Below, in pieces: positions 34,316 to 45,828 of a stretch of 64,000 bases of DNA (positions are counted from its first letter, which is position 1; every line of letters starts with the position of its first letter). The position numbers and the translations under genes were made by a program. The notes beneath the pieces were generated by a model. It saw only the letters and a list, made by a program, of their open reading frames with translations, searched no databases and was not told the DNA's origin. Source of the DNA: Macrophomina tecta (lineage: Eukaryota > Ascomycota > Dothideomycetes > Botryosphaeriales > Botryosphaeriaceae); NCBI GenBank assembly GCA_024180945.1, contig JAKSGN010000006.1, positions 3,596,001 through 3,660,000 on the forward strand, read 5' to 3'.

Positions 34316-36392
34316 ATGGTCTCATACTCGACCACCGCCATGCCATCCAACGACTTCGACCTCTACCCCTCACAGGAGGAGGCCTACTCTGGCCTGCTCG
34401 CCCACAGCCAGTACCCAGCCGCGACATATCAATTCACCACCACCTTCGACGCGCAACCCAACATTCACGCCTTCAGCGCCCCCCACCACTCCAACATGTA
34501 TGCCTTCAAGCAGAACTACCTCCCCTACTCGCCCGCCGCGTCGCCCGCCTCGGGCTCCCAATCATTCGAGGTCTGCCCGCCGCACCTCTCCACCGCCTCC
34601 GAGTCGACGGCCTCTGCGCAGAGCACGTCGCCGTCGGCCGCCGGCTCGCCCTCCATGGGCCAGCACTTCGGCAGTGAGCCCTGGAGCGTGCTGGGCCACG
34701 GCCTCGGACTTGCTCCGGGGCTCGACGCTGCTGACTCGTTCACCACGTGCGGCTTTGAGTACGAGGGCATGGTGGCGACCGACAAGATCTCGGGATGTGT
34801 TGGTGAGTCTAAATTTTCTTCGCAGCCTTCCGCCTTGCATTCCGCGTCGCAGCCGCATGTCCGGCGCGCGCGTGCGTTCAGTTCTGCGAGTCAGTCCGCT
34901 TCGGCGCGTTCGTCGACGCCGATCAAAGATGAGGATGTGTTCAAGACGCCGACAACGCCAGCGTCCGCTATGGCTTCGTTTAGCCCAGCGTCTGCGCCCC
35001 TTCCCTATCAGACCACCCGTCGATCAGCGGCCGCCATGAGCGCACACCGGACGCGCCGAAGTTCCCTTTTGTCAAGCCAAATGCGGTCTAGCGGGACGCC
35101 AACCGAGCTTTCAGCTGGCTTCGTCCCCGCCGATGCTTCAGGCTCCCCAGTCTCCCTACTTCCTGCATCCCAGCAAGCCGCTCGCAACCCTTCGTCATCT
35201 CCAATGGACTCATCCTGTTGGTTTCCTTTATCTCTCTTTTCTCGCTGCAGTCCCGCGTTGGCGCTGGTTTCCTTTACTCGATTGCTTCACTTTTATCCAG
35301 CTGCCTTGGCCCGACACTAACCACCATGATGCTTGCAGACCCGACCCTGATTCAGCCCTTCTCGGAGACTCTCCCGTTCGGGGGGTCCCCGTACCCGACG
35401 GACTTTGCAACTCCGTCTCTGCAGTTCCAATCTTTTGTGGAGCAGCCTCCGTCCCCCGCCCCCTCCAACACCTCTTCCCACAACCTCGTCGACTCGAGGC
35501 GCTTCAAGCGCTCCGGCAGCCAGTCGCCCTACCTCCACCAGCAGTCATATCAGCCTTACCCCGCCTACAACTCCGCCCGCCGCCCTTCCGCCGCATCCGT
35601 CCAGTCTCGTCAGTCCCAAACGAGTGGGCGGAGCAACAGCTTCGAGTTGGACGAGGAGTCGAGGGAGAAGGGCATGTGCCCCATTGAGGGCTGTGGCCGT
35701 GTGTTCAAGGACCTCAAGGCCCACATGCTTACTCACCAGAGTGAGCGCCCCGAGAAGTGCCCCATTACGAGCTGCGTAAGTGATCAACCCTGCTATGCAA
35801 GCCATCGGCTCGCCCTGACTCGTCTCGACAGGAGTACCATCTCAAGGGCTTCGCCCGCAAGTACGACAAGAACAGGCACACCTTGACTCACTACAAAGGT
35901 ACAATGGTGTGTGGCTTCTGCCCCGGCTCCGGTTCTGCGGCCGAGAAGTCGTTCAACCGTGCCGATGTCTTCAAGCGCCACTTGACTTCTGTCCACGGCG
36001 TCGAACAAACCCCTCCCAACAGTCGGAAGAAGAGCCCGACCGCCAAGAAGGCCTACACTGGCACCAGCACAGCAGGCACTTGCTCGACCTGCTCTGTCAC
36101 CTTCGCCAATGCTCAGGAGTTCTACGAGCATCTCGACGACTGTGTGCTGCGCGTCGTGCAGCAGGCGGATCCGGCCGAGGCCGTCAACCAGAAGCTCCTC
36201 ACGAGCGTCGCGGATGATGACGATGTCAAGGAAACTCTGGAGAAGCACCACTTGTCCAACGAGATCTCCGAATACACGGGCACCTACGACGATGAGGATG
36301 ACGAGGAGGAGTACGACAACGATGACGCGAACGACGACACCTATGGTGTGCGCCGAACTAAGAAGGCACGGCGCGGAAACAGTTCGCATTGA
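34316..36392 (+). CDS. C2H2 zinc-finger transcription factor, short form
   Basis: Exons 34316-35216, 35339-35775 and 35832-36392 give 632 aa ending at TGA 36390-36392. A Ser/Pro/Tyr/Gln-rich N-terminal half (about 1-400) is typical of activation regions. It is followed by clustered zinc fingers: Cys414, Cys419, His429, His433; then Cys441, Cys446, His462, His466; then Cys473, Cys476, His496, His501; and a weaker Cys pair with a downstream His near 530-555. After an acidic stretch (DDEDDEEEYDNDDAND) comes a basic cluster, RRTKKARRG, that could be a nuclear localisation signal. The factor should bind DNA in the nucleus; its targets are unknown. The upstream gene-free 5.9 kb suggests complex control. 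The ATG at 34340 has a better context (GCCATGC) than 34316. The frame continues past the TGA (see the extension entry). Confidence 0.9.
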
Positions 36393-36398
36393 CAATTA
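36390..36398 (+). promoter_or_regulatory. Stop codon in a readthrough-type context (TGA CAA TTA)
   Basis: TGA followed by CAATTA fits the stop-CA(A/G)(C/T)(C/T)A consensus, which includes the tobacco mosaic virus site and efficient yeast readthrough sites. By chance a given stop would match these six positions rarely, and here it sits exactly at a long in-frame extension. Confidence 0.6.
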
Positions 36399-36857
36399 AC
36401 ACATCCCCGGGGTGTCGGCTCGCACGCCGGGGATGGTACTTCCTCCATCTCCCAAAAGCCCTCTGGTGAGAGAGGCAACACTCGCAGGGTCGGTCTGACC
36501 CTGTCAAAAGGCGGGGTCACACTTCCATCGGCCAGCTCGCGCAAGAAGCGCAAGAACTACCCCGTCTCGTGGGGTTGTCCTACCGAGCGCATGAAGATGA
36601 AGAAGCGCGTACTCTGCGTGTACGACGGCCCACGCCGTCTGTGGAAGGACGACATGATGCTTGACCAGGAGTTCGAGGTCCGCATGAAGCTACCTGGCGG
36701 CGACGGCAAGCAGTGGGTCACGGACCTCGACGTGCAAACACTCAAGCGCGCAGAAGCGTTGCACTCCATGCCCGAGGAAGATAAGGGCCAGCCCAAATGG
36801 GACAATGTTATTGGTGGCGCACCAATGTCTTATGACGCCTCCGACCTCGCGATATGA
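36390..36857 (+). CDS. In-frame C-terminal extension beyond TGA, candidate readthrough
   Basis: Directly after the TGA the same reading frame is open for 155 codons to TGA 36855-36857. The bases after the stop are CAA TTA, a match to the CARYYA readthrough context. The extension looks coding: a Ser/Arg/Lys-rich linker ending SSRKKRKNYPVSWGC, then a compact block, MKMKKRVLCVYDGPRRLW, MMLDQEFEVRMKLPGGDGKQ and VTDLDVQTLKRAEAL. I believe I have seen this block at the C-terminus of related fungal zinc-finger proteins, but cannot check. The long product would be 787 aa. Alternatives are an in-frame intron over the TGA, for example 36311-36487 (177 nt, GTACGA..CGCAG) or 36348-36458 (111 nt), a nonsense mutation, or a sequence error. 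Confidence 0.75.
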
Positions 36858-39800
36858 CCGCCAGATGACGGCCTCGTCTACCTTTTGTACTTCTAACTGG
36901 GTTCTCCCAATACTCAGGGGTCCTTGACCTCTATTTCCCTTACAAGCTTTTGCTCGCTATACCTCTTGTTCTTCGATGTTCGGCGTTGGGGAACAGCAGC
37001 GATCTGGGGGATACCATGTACACTCCGTACTTGCTTCTTGGCCTTGAAATTCTTCTACGCCAGTGTCTTGTCACTACTTGGCGCCAATGTTGGTTGGACG
37101 GCTGAAAGTCTATTCATTGACTCCGACTACCTCAACAACAACAAGCCTTCCCCCATTCGAAGCGCTCGCTGAGGGATGGAATACGCGTAATGTTGGTTTT
37201 CTCATGTATTCGCTCTTCCAGCGAATCTAATCTTTTTCTTGTCACTTGTCATTTTGCGGATCATCATCGTATACCAACACAAAAAAGCGATGCCCTAAGC
37301 TAGGGCGATGGGAGGGATTTTGTCTTTTTGTCTCACGAAAGAGAGAATAGGAGAAAGGCGGGATATTACTATGGTTCGGCTGGTCTGGACATTTTTTCTT
37401 ACTACTGCATCAAACCAAATACCACACAAACACACATGATGAATCTAGATAGCGCTTCTTCTACACATGTTTGAAGGCGGGGGGAACCGGAACGAGTAAC
37501 GTTGTAGTCACAGAGCAATGTCAAAGGAACTGCTATCAAAGCAAACGTACTAAATTCTCACTCACCCTCGCAAAATGTGACCTCTTTTGCTTATTGGTTC
37601 GCGGTTGCCTGAATCACACAAAACTCGGTCACGGCACAGTTCGTGTAGGGTTGCTTGGTGTTGGTTTGTCCCGATCATGAGGCCTTTTTTGTGTGTCATC
37701 ATCCCGTCCCGTCTCCACTCTGGCCTTCTTTCTTCCTGTTTGAAGCGTTCCGTGATCCATCTCGTTCCCCTGCCTCAAGATCCTTGTCGGTTTTTTTTCT
37801 TCTTGCTACGCCGCCAACCAGCATGAATCCTGCTGTTCTTGTCGGCCCCCAAACCCCCACTTTGAACGCGTCTTTTACTGTCCCTCCTTCCAACGCAAAA
37901 GGATCTGAGACACATGGACCCGAATTCTTTTTTGATTACTCGTTCTCACTTACACACGCACACACACTCTCTCTCTCTCATTCTCAGGAGTGGGGAGCAC
38001 ACGAGCAGCCCACGCGCGCTTGCAATCCTTCGAGACATTCACTGCCCGGCTGCTCTTTCCTTTCTTCCTCTCTTACATACCACCAGCCACTCAGCCTCCC
38101 CCTTGCCCCTGCTTTTGTTCGTGACTGGAAACAGCTGTTCGCGCGGGCCGGTAGGTTTTGGTAGAAGGAGCGGACGTGAAGTTTAATGTTTGACGCTAGA
38201 GGAGAGGAAGCGGCGGCGGCGCCCTGCTGCGGGGCGTTCGTCCGTCGCTCTTCACAGTACTTTCAATGCCCTTTTCGATGGGCGCTTGGTCTTTCGTGTT
38301 TGTTCTGGCCTAAGGTGTCTATTGCGAGACCATCTCCCCACTAAGATCCAAGCCATCGCACCCTTTTTTATTTTTTTTTTTCCCTCTCTTGAAGCCCGAG
38401 CGTTCGGACCGTGCTCTCACACCGGCTTTTCCGAGCAGGAACAAACCGCCTCTATCAATGACCGTTCGATAGTAGGTTTGCACTATAATTGCGCCGAATA
38501 GACAGAGTGCTTAAACGAATTGGCCTCGTTCCCACGTCGGGTAAGTACTGGCTTTTGAGCTAGAGGGGGCACGAGCCGATACCCTTTGCCACTTCAGGCA
38601 GTACGGCAGCTAGCTTCAGCGGAAGAGCAAAAAGGTTCGTTCGGCCGGGTAGCGGGGGCGCTCGCTTTCTCCCTCTCCCTCGCGCTCTCGGCCGGCCCCC
38701 TTTCGGCAGAGCGACAGCATGAAACGACGGACCGGTACGGGGAAGAGGGGAAGGCATTTTTGCGGCCGCCCGCCGTGGCCGTTCCCGGCTCATTACGCTC
38801 TTTCGGAACCGACGCACGGGGAGCACTGGCTGCTTCCGGTGTAGGGTACGGATGGACGAGGGCCGGACCGAACGCTGCTCTCTTTCTTACGTCCGGTCAG
38901 TCGGCCGGAATGGCGCCGCGAGGTGGTGTGCCGGGCAATGGCGTGAGTTCGTGGGCCTGTGGGATTAGCAGCCCGTGGTTGCTCCTCGCTCTCCTCACAC
39001 GCTCTCTTTCTTGTGACGCCCGTTTCCCCGGCTGAGACAGGACGAGTGCGATTCGGCGAAGAGGATGCGCACTATCCACAGCGCCGCCGCGGCGATCAAT
39101 GCGGGGAAGGGGAGGTGTTTCCGGGTCGTGGATAGCCCAGGCCGCCGGAGAGTGGCCCATCTCTGCTTGCGCCTAAATCGTCCCACAAATCGTCCGACAA
39201 ATTATGGGCGCTTTCGACTTTTCCCTGTCCGCGCGAGGGCCTAGATTGCCAGAGCGACGGAGGGGGAGCAAGCAGCAGCCAGAGAGAGTCGGCGAGCGAG
39301 CCAAGAGCGGGCGCACGAGGCTGGCTGAGCTTGGGCAGACGTGGCTCCAGGCTCCAGACCCTTTTCTCTGCTCACCACTCCCCGTGTAGCCAAAGGCACA
39401 TGGTCAAACGACGTTATACCATCTCCCGTATTTCCCTACATCTCGTGCTCGACGGCCTTGCACTGCGCGCGCCCGCCCACGCGCTCTGTGTGTCTCTCTC
39501 CTTCTCGTAACTCTAAAAATGGGAGTAGCGTTCTGACCGCATGCGCATGCACGCCGTAGGTATTCGTCTCCCGCGGCTTGCATTTCTTCAAAAAGCCCGC
39601 CCCTTATTCTCCTTTTCCCTCCTTTAGCTTCCGACAGCGACCAAAAAAAAAGGAGCAATGATAATGGCCCGCCTTGGTTAAGATAGACTAACTCGAAGAC
39701 GGCGTGGCGGTGCACAATCTCCACCGCCACCCTCTCAGTCACATAGAGGTACTGTCTCTCTTCACCTTACCCGCATAAACCCCATGCACCCTTGTCTTTT

Positions 39801-40867
39801 CCCCTCCCGTCGATCATATTGGCGGAGAAAAAAGGGGAGACAAGAGAAAAGCGAAAAGGAAAAAAAAAGGGAAGCTCGTATATGCGCGGCATCGGCGTAA
39901 CGAGCCGTACTTGCATTGCATCTCCGGAAGCCCAAGGAATTCTTAATTATGTAAACTTTCCAAAAATAAAAATTAATTTCTTCCCCAGCAAGACTTTCCC
40001 TCTTGCTTCGTCCCCGCTCTCCGCAAGAATGGGAGAGTGAAAGGAAAAAAAAAAAAAAAAAAGAAAGAGAAAAAGCTCCCGTCCCGATGAGCTGGCACTT
40101 GGGATTTTCGCTGTGGCTGGTACGGCGGTGAGAAAAAGCAAAAAAGCGAAACGAAAGCGATGCATGCAATGCATGTCAATGTCGTGCGATGATGCTTTAT
40201 TGAAACCAAGGGTTCGGGACTTTTCTTGTATGACTCTCCCTATTTCGCGTGAGCACTACGTATGCTCATGATCTGCGGCTCCTAATATGCGAGAGGGAAG
40301 GCCGTGGTTTTGGATCGAATTTGAATGCCCGTTCAAGCGCGCTGACTGCAGCGCGCTGAGTCGGACATTGCATCATCACGGACGGATGTATTGAAGCACT
40401 TGGACGGAACGCGACTGCGGTCCATGATATTCCGACATGCACTTCCGGACGGCTAATCCATCTCGCTACAGCTGCCGTTCCTTTTCTTCCCGCCATCCAT
40501 TTGTCGTAACCCTCCTGTTGAGTAGCATGATCAAGTAGAAGGGCGGTGTTACGAAAGTTAACCATACGGCTCGTGTGGCCAGCTCACGGTCCTGACATGG
40601 GTTTACATTCAATAGCAAAGTGCATCCTCACAGTTGTAGCAGGCGGCCACCCCTCGCCTGTCTCCATATCATCCCGTATAACCATGCAAAGGATAGAGAG
40701 TGATGATCTTACCAAACACAGCACTTGGAGCTCACTGGAAAATGAACCGGGACACAGTCTCAACGCAATGCCTCCCGGATGCACCAGTTTCAGCAGAGAG
40801 CAGGATAGCGGGCCCCGAGCTGCCCGTTTCTGTGATTGCTCCACGTGCGCATCTCTTGCGACGGAGG
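36858..40867. other. Intergenic region, no gene recognised
   Basis: Begins with the 3' UTR of the zinc-finger gene. Contains CA/CT microsatellite at about 37951-37982 and poly-A near 40043-40061. ORFs such as 37655-38164 and 38586-39035 have no domain or splice support. Confidence 0.45.
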
Positions 40868-41717
40868 TCAACGCGACTCCTGGGAATAGTAATCGAACAG
40901 TTTCTCCTGATCCGTGAACGCAACGATCTCACAACCCTTGCGCATAATATTGAAGACGGCCCTGATCCAATCAACCATCTTCATATGGATATATCCTTTG
41001 GCACTGTCGTGCTTTGTCTGCCTGTGGCAGATCTGATTACTGTTGCACTTACAGGGAATGGAACCCCCAGGTGAGGCTATTAAGCTGGATACAAGTGATG
41101 AACTGGGGAACGGCGCGCCTGATGATATGGCACAGGACCTGTTTGTCGACTTGTGTAGGCTCAGGGATGGAGTTCGGGTTGCGCCTGCTGTTAAGGAAGC
41201 TGAGATCGGGATCCATCCAGCTGAAGACCATGTCCGAACTCCAGCTGCTAATGACGAAACCACGAGAGCGCGCATCGGACAGCTTAAGCGCAATCATAAT
41301 AACAGCCTAGTCGAGGTAAGGCTTGCAGGACGACAGGTCGAAGATGTCAACGGGCATGTCCCTGGTGAGCCACATGCTCTCGACGTATATCATGTCCGCG
41401 CGGATAGCAGGGTGGATGCAGGACAGGCGGTGAAAGTCGGCATGCTTGCACACATCGGCCTTCGAGATCTCGAAGTGCTCTGGATTTGAGTTGACAACAT
41501 TGTCGACGAGTTTCGCAGAGAAGCGTATGATTCCGTGGCGCTCGGTCGGGTCTCTGGATAAGTGGGCTATGAGTTGAGCTGTCTCGCGGCGCAGGTTGCA
41601 AAACCCGGCGGCGTTCGGTAGAATCCTCTGCTTTATCTCCCGTGGCAAATCTAGGAAATTGGCCGGCTTCATGTTGAGGGCAGTGGTGGGCGAGACTCTG
41701 CTCACAGGGATATTCAT
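40868..41717 (-). pseudogene. F-box/2EXR-like gene with an in-frame TAG
   Basis: Read on the minus strand from ATG 41717, the protein starts with an F-box-like block, NFLDLPREIKQRIL, typical of a large family of short proteins in Dothideomycetes. After 136 codons a TAG (41309-41307) interrupts ..SSCKPYLD. The same frame then continues as VIMIALKLSDARSRGFVISS to 41053. A 49-nt GTAAGT..ACAG intron (41052-41004) leads to a last exon, 41003-40868, ending LFDYYSQESR. The conserved-looking sequence on both sides suggests a recent nonsense change (for example TAC to TAG) rather than an intron, since no donor lies near. If functional it would bind Skp1 or act as a small scaffold; here it is probably inactive or truncated. 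Confidence 0.55.
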
Positions 41718-42049
41718 TCCGCGAGGATCGGCGTCGTTAGAGACTCATTGGGAATAGAAGGTAATAACGAATATCGAGGGAAGATATTGATATTTATTCG
41801 TCGCCCAGTCACCACTTCACTTCAATAGTATTTATAAAGCATTCCACGTGAGATAATCGAGCTGGCGTCGACCTCACCTACGGTACTTCTACCCGACCCA
41901 TTTGAGGCAGTTGCTGGTTGTATGGCCCATAAAGTCGAAATTCCAGATAGAGCCGGTGAATTCTTTTATTTATTTATTTATTTATTTTTTTTTTAGGAGA
42001 GTGCCTTTCAACAGACGCCACGGAGGCGAACCAGTTGCGAGCCATCCAT
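41718..42049. other. Intergenic spacer with TTTA repeat
   Basis: Contains a (TTTA)n run followed by T at about 41965-41995; no gene seen. Confidence 0.5.
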
Positions 42050-42797
42050 TCATCGGCAATCTTCGCATATGGTGCCATCCGCATTACGCTTGATGTTTGA
42101 AGCCTCTAAGTTATTCTCACCCACTGGCTCGGTCTCGGCCACTGTTTGTGGTTGGTCAAGAGCTATGCCCGTCGACTTCTTCCCATGCTTTCCATGGACA
42201 TCCGAATGGCCGAGATTCCGCGAGGGTTCCAGATGATCCCGCACGCGCTGCTTGAGGACTTTGGTCTCTGTAGATGACCGTGAGAATCCAGGTGAAGTGA
42301 CATCCTTTGCATTCGTAGCTTTTGAGCAGGGCGAGGTGAGATTGAAGCTCACCTGGAAAACCACCTTCGGCCTTGCGATCCCACAATAACACGCTCTGTA
42401 CCTCTGCCGAAGCGTCTTCCTTGGCCCCAGCAACCTCCGAAGGCTTGTATGTCTGGTTAAATTAGCCGAGATGCGAATTTGAGACTGCCGAGGGGGCCTT
42501 GTTCGGTATAGGTCGTCTCACCACATTGACTGTGAAAATTCCACCAGTGGCGGGAATGAGAGATATCTCGCCGATAGTGGTGCCAAAAGTTGATAACAAC
42601 TCCTGACCGAACTGTGTTTCCAACCAGATCAGTATAAGCTCAGGCTTATGCACAGTCTACAGCAAAAGGAACAAGACAGGAAAAAATCCATTGCCCCTCT
42701 TATTGCTGGATGAAGTACTCACATATGCCGCGCGGAGCATCCACTTGCACTGTGTGCAGTATGCAATCGATACGCGGGGAAGCTTGACGTCAGCCAT
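42050..42797 (-). CDS. SelW-like Rdx family redox protein, four exons
   Basis: Minus-strand exons 42797-42723, 42611-42522, 42452-42353 and 42267-42050 fit in phase and give 160 aa. The Rdx fold is clear: PRVSIAYCTQCKWMLRAAY with the CxxC at Cys14/Cys17, then FGQELLSTFGTTIGEISLIP, TGGIFTV, VLLWDRKAEGGFPETKVLKQ and RVRDHLEPSRNLGHSD. In animal SelW and relatives the second Cys-position is selenocysteine; here both are Cys, as in other fungi. Members are small thioredoxin-like proteins thought to interact with glutathione or other thiols. A C-terminal extension after the domain ends ICEDCR, giving a second CxxC (Cys156/Cys159). No signal peptide; probably cytosolic. The exon 2 donor (GTGAGA) is slightly ambiguous by three bases. 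Confidence 0.88.
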
Positions 42798-43535
42798 AGC
42801 ACGGGAATGAGGAGTGAGATGGGGACAGCGGCGAAAGTCGAAGTGAAGTAAGGTGAAGGTCAACGTCATGCGATGCCCCGCTCGCTACCGGAGCACTTGC
42901 ACGATCGACGCAAGGATAAATATCTTGGCCATTCCTGTCCATGCATCACACCATGGCGACGGCTACGACTTTTCCAAGGGGCAGTATTCAGCGTAGATCC
43001 CGATGCTATGGTTTTCACAGAACTAGTTTGCGGGGTGATGGCATCCTTCTTTCTGGTGACGGGCTTGATTTCTGACTGCTGTCTACTGTCACTCGGGGCC
43101 TACCTTTAGCCTTGAGTATCATCAAAACCTCCCACATTAGCCCCTGCGAAAACGCAGCTACCTAGAGCGAAAATATCCCAAATTGTCTCCACCTGGAGCA
43201 TCTGGACAGTAACAACATCCACTGTGACGCCTTGCTCCTTGCTCAAACAGTTCCGCGCCCTGCATGATATTAGGTCAGCATTGAAAGTAGTGCGATCGCA
43301 AGCCAAAGATTGCTTGGCAGGTTGGAGCACCGCCCAGGTTTGACGTATCCAACACCGTCGAATACTCCCATCCGAGCGACTGCATCAACTGCTCACGCAT
43401 ATTGGCGCCTGCCGTTATTATCCCTTTCAGACCGATCTGGTAACCAATCACAGCCAAACAAAAGTAACGAGTGAAGAAAACGAGGGGTATAGGGGCCATG
43501 CGCTCATGAAGTCGTCCAACTCATGTATCCACTGA
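42798..43535. other. Spacer with an unresolved short ORF
   Basis: Upstream region of the SelW-like gene and 3' region of GPC1. A minus-strand ORF from 43499 (MAPIPLVFFTRYFCLAVIGY..) and a second one towards 43106 could be two exons of a small unknown gene, but the only fitting donor (GTCAAA) is weak, so no gene is called. Confidence 0.35.
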
Positions 43536-45309
43536 TTACTTTCGCTCCCTTAAATGCCCGTCTCCCCCGTGTGTCTGTGCACTACTCGACCCTTTCGCCT
43601 CATCCAAAAGAGGGATTGCCTCGATGCTACCGGCTCGGTCGGATTCAGGGACATTTAACCCTACAGCCGCGCCCATGCTGAGCTTCTGCGGACTGTTTTG
43701 CTCATCACCTACACCTTCGGCTTTCGGGACACCCTCTTGCTTCTCCTCACCCGGCGTTTTCAACCCGGCGCCAAGATCTGGGGTGTTCTGCCATTTGGCA
43801 ACATCACGTTTTAGTGCATCCAACTCTTTCTGGAAGCGTTTGCCAAACACCTCAATGTAGTAGTTGGCCCCGTTGTAAATGGACCAGACGAAAACAGTCA
43901 TGAGGAAAGCGGACGAAGCCCAGCGATACCAAAACCAAATGGGGCAAGGAACCATGGTAAGAACCGCATAACTGTACTGAATGAACATGAACGCCGGCTC
44001 CTGCCAGGATTCAGGAAGGCTCAAGACTGCCTTGCCAATCAAGGTTGGCGCATACGACTTGCGTAACCAGGTGAAAGACGTGGGGCGCCCTGCGGCAATC
44101 TTTTCGCGGCGCCTGACTGTGATCAGGAAGTGATAGGAGAGCTGCCAGATTGCGTAAGGCACGGTAGCCCAGATGACCATCTGACGCAGCGTATAGTGTT
44201 CCGGAGAATCGGGAGCCGAGTGGATGATGGTATGGACGGCTGGGAATTTCTCGAGCTGAAGAGAGGCTGGAATGAGATGCACCATGCAGTGAAGGGTAGC
44301 ACAGGGCATGATATGGATAAAGAGCCTGGTCACTGCGTCAGCAATCCGCAATTTCTGCTTGACCCGAGCCGTTGGGGACGTACGAGGTTACTTTGTCCAG
44401 AGAATGGAAAACTAGCGAATTTCGCCACATAGCAATGGCCACAGCATTGTTGCCGAATGCCAAACAGTAGGAACTGATGAACAAGCGTTTGCTGTTGGGG
44501 AAAATCCATATGCTGAGGAAGACGAGGAAGTTGGTAAAGTAGCACAAGTCAGCGAGGAAATAGTGATAGCCCCTCTTGTGGTAGGTGTAGTATCGGATAG
44601 GCATAAAGTAGAGCAGCTGTGCTGAGTACCAAGTATGGAACCACTCGGGGTGGGCGCCGATCAGGTAGCCACTGATAAAGATATTGAGAACACCAGCGAT
44701 AAACGAGAGTTTCTCACGCGCCGTGACCGCCTTAGAGTCATTCCACTTCTTCCCGAGGCGGTCTACAGACTGATGCATGCGTTTCTTGTACTTCTCGAGC
44801 CGTTCGTCTGCCGTTGGCACCCGCCGACGCCATTCGTCAATAACCTTGTCCTTGGCGCTCACACCTTGCGACTTCAGACGCTGCTGCTGGCGCTGGAACT
44901 TCATTTTTTGTTCGGAAAGCGAGCGCTGAAACTGCTCGATACGTTGCGGCAGGGCGAGATTCTCGATCATGTCGAAAATAGTGAGGCGATCTGGAGGAAC
45001 GAAGCTCTCATCCTCATCATCATCGTATTTGCTGCTGGCGGAGAAGGAACCGGAGCGGGAGAGACCAGGTGTCTCTGGGGACGAGGAAAAGTAGCCATCT
45101 GCGCTGAGTGCCGAGGAGGCGTGGGTTGAGTCACCAGTGGGAGGGACCTGAGAGGACTCAGCGGTCCCACCAAGGGCGGGCTCTGAACGAGAACTTGGAA
45201 CATTCAGTGGGTCAGACATGCTGAGCCCTTCTTCTACGAGCTGAAGGATGGAAATCCTGCGTGGGTGCGTACGGCGGTCGGGGGTCTGCGGTGGTCGATC
45301 TGGAGCCAT
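43536..45309 (-). CDS. GPC1: Glycerophosphocholine acyltransferase Gpc1
   Basis: Minus-strand exons 45309-44384 and 44325-43536 give 571 aa. The N-terminal third is Ser-rich and cytosolic. Next comes a helical segment (RIEQFQRSLSEQKMKFQRQQ). The rest is a multi-pass membrane domain with about eight hydrophobic helices and family blocks SGYLIGAHPEWFHTWYSAQ, HKRGYHYFLADLCYFTNFL, DKVTSLFIHIMPCATLHC and VWSIYNGANYYIEVFGKRF. This is the family formerly called DUF2838. The yeast member acylates glycerophosphocholine to lysophosphatidylcholine in phosphatidylcholine remodelling. The acidic/Ser-rich C-terminal tail is longer than in yeast (432 aa in total there). The acceptor at 44326/44325 was chosen because it restores the conserved TSLFIHIMP. 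The gene is divergent from SMC1 with a 519-bp shared promoter. Confidence 0.93.
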
Positions 45310-45828
45310 ATTGCTACCGTGTCAGTGCTGGAAGAGCCCATGGCAGGAAATAAAGGGCGCGGAGCGCGTGGAAGAATGTACGCGTGATATAGACGCGAGT
45401 ATTTATTAGCCCCGCGGCTTACTGCATGATGCGGTGGGGGAACGGGAAGGCGCAACGAGGTGGATTCGCAGGAGAAAAGGTGTGAGGACGTGGTCGAGGA
45501 GGCGGCTGTGATTGGAGTCGGCGGAAACTTGGCCTGGAGCTACGCGTGCTATGTCATTTGAAGCTTGGGCCAGACGCACAGGTCACACATCGCGGCCAGA
45601 CAGCGCCAAGCCGCCGAGGCCTGATAGGGTGCCTGGTGCCGCCGCAGCGCGTGCTGGACGCGTCGCTGCTCTCTCGACAACTTCACTGAGCGCCGCCCGC
45701 TCCAGTGCCCTTGCCGTCACCACGAAGCGTGATCCGCGTCTGGTCATGCGCTTCTGCGCACCCTCCCGTCCCCTCCACTCAATACACCCATCCGTCTGAC
45801 CGCGCAACTCTAGCGCACTGTCGCCGCC
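45310..45828. promoter_or_regulatory. Divergent promoter region of GPC1 and SMC1
   Basis: The 519 bp between the two start codons must hold both promoters. The SMC1 ATG sits in a strong context (gtcgccgccATGG). No specific factor site can be claimed. Confidence 0.5.

Noticed and set aside
34804..34826. GTGAGT..GCAG pair inside exon 1 of the zinc-finger gene
   Set aside because: Only 23 nt, far below the minimum intron size, and the frame is open through it.
41022..41052. 31-nt intron candidate in the F-box-like pseudogene
   Set aside because: Too short; the acceptor 18 nt further on gives a normal 49-nt intron in the same frame.
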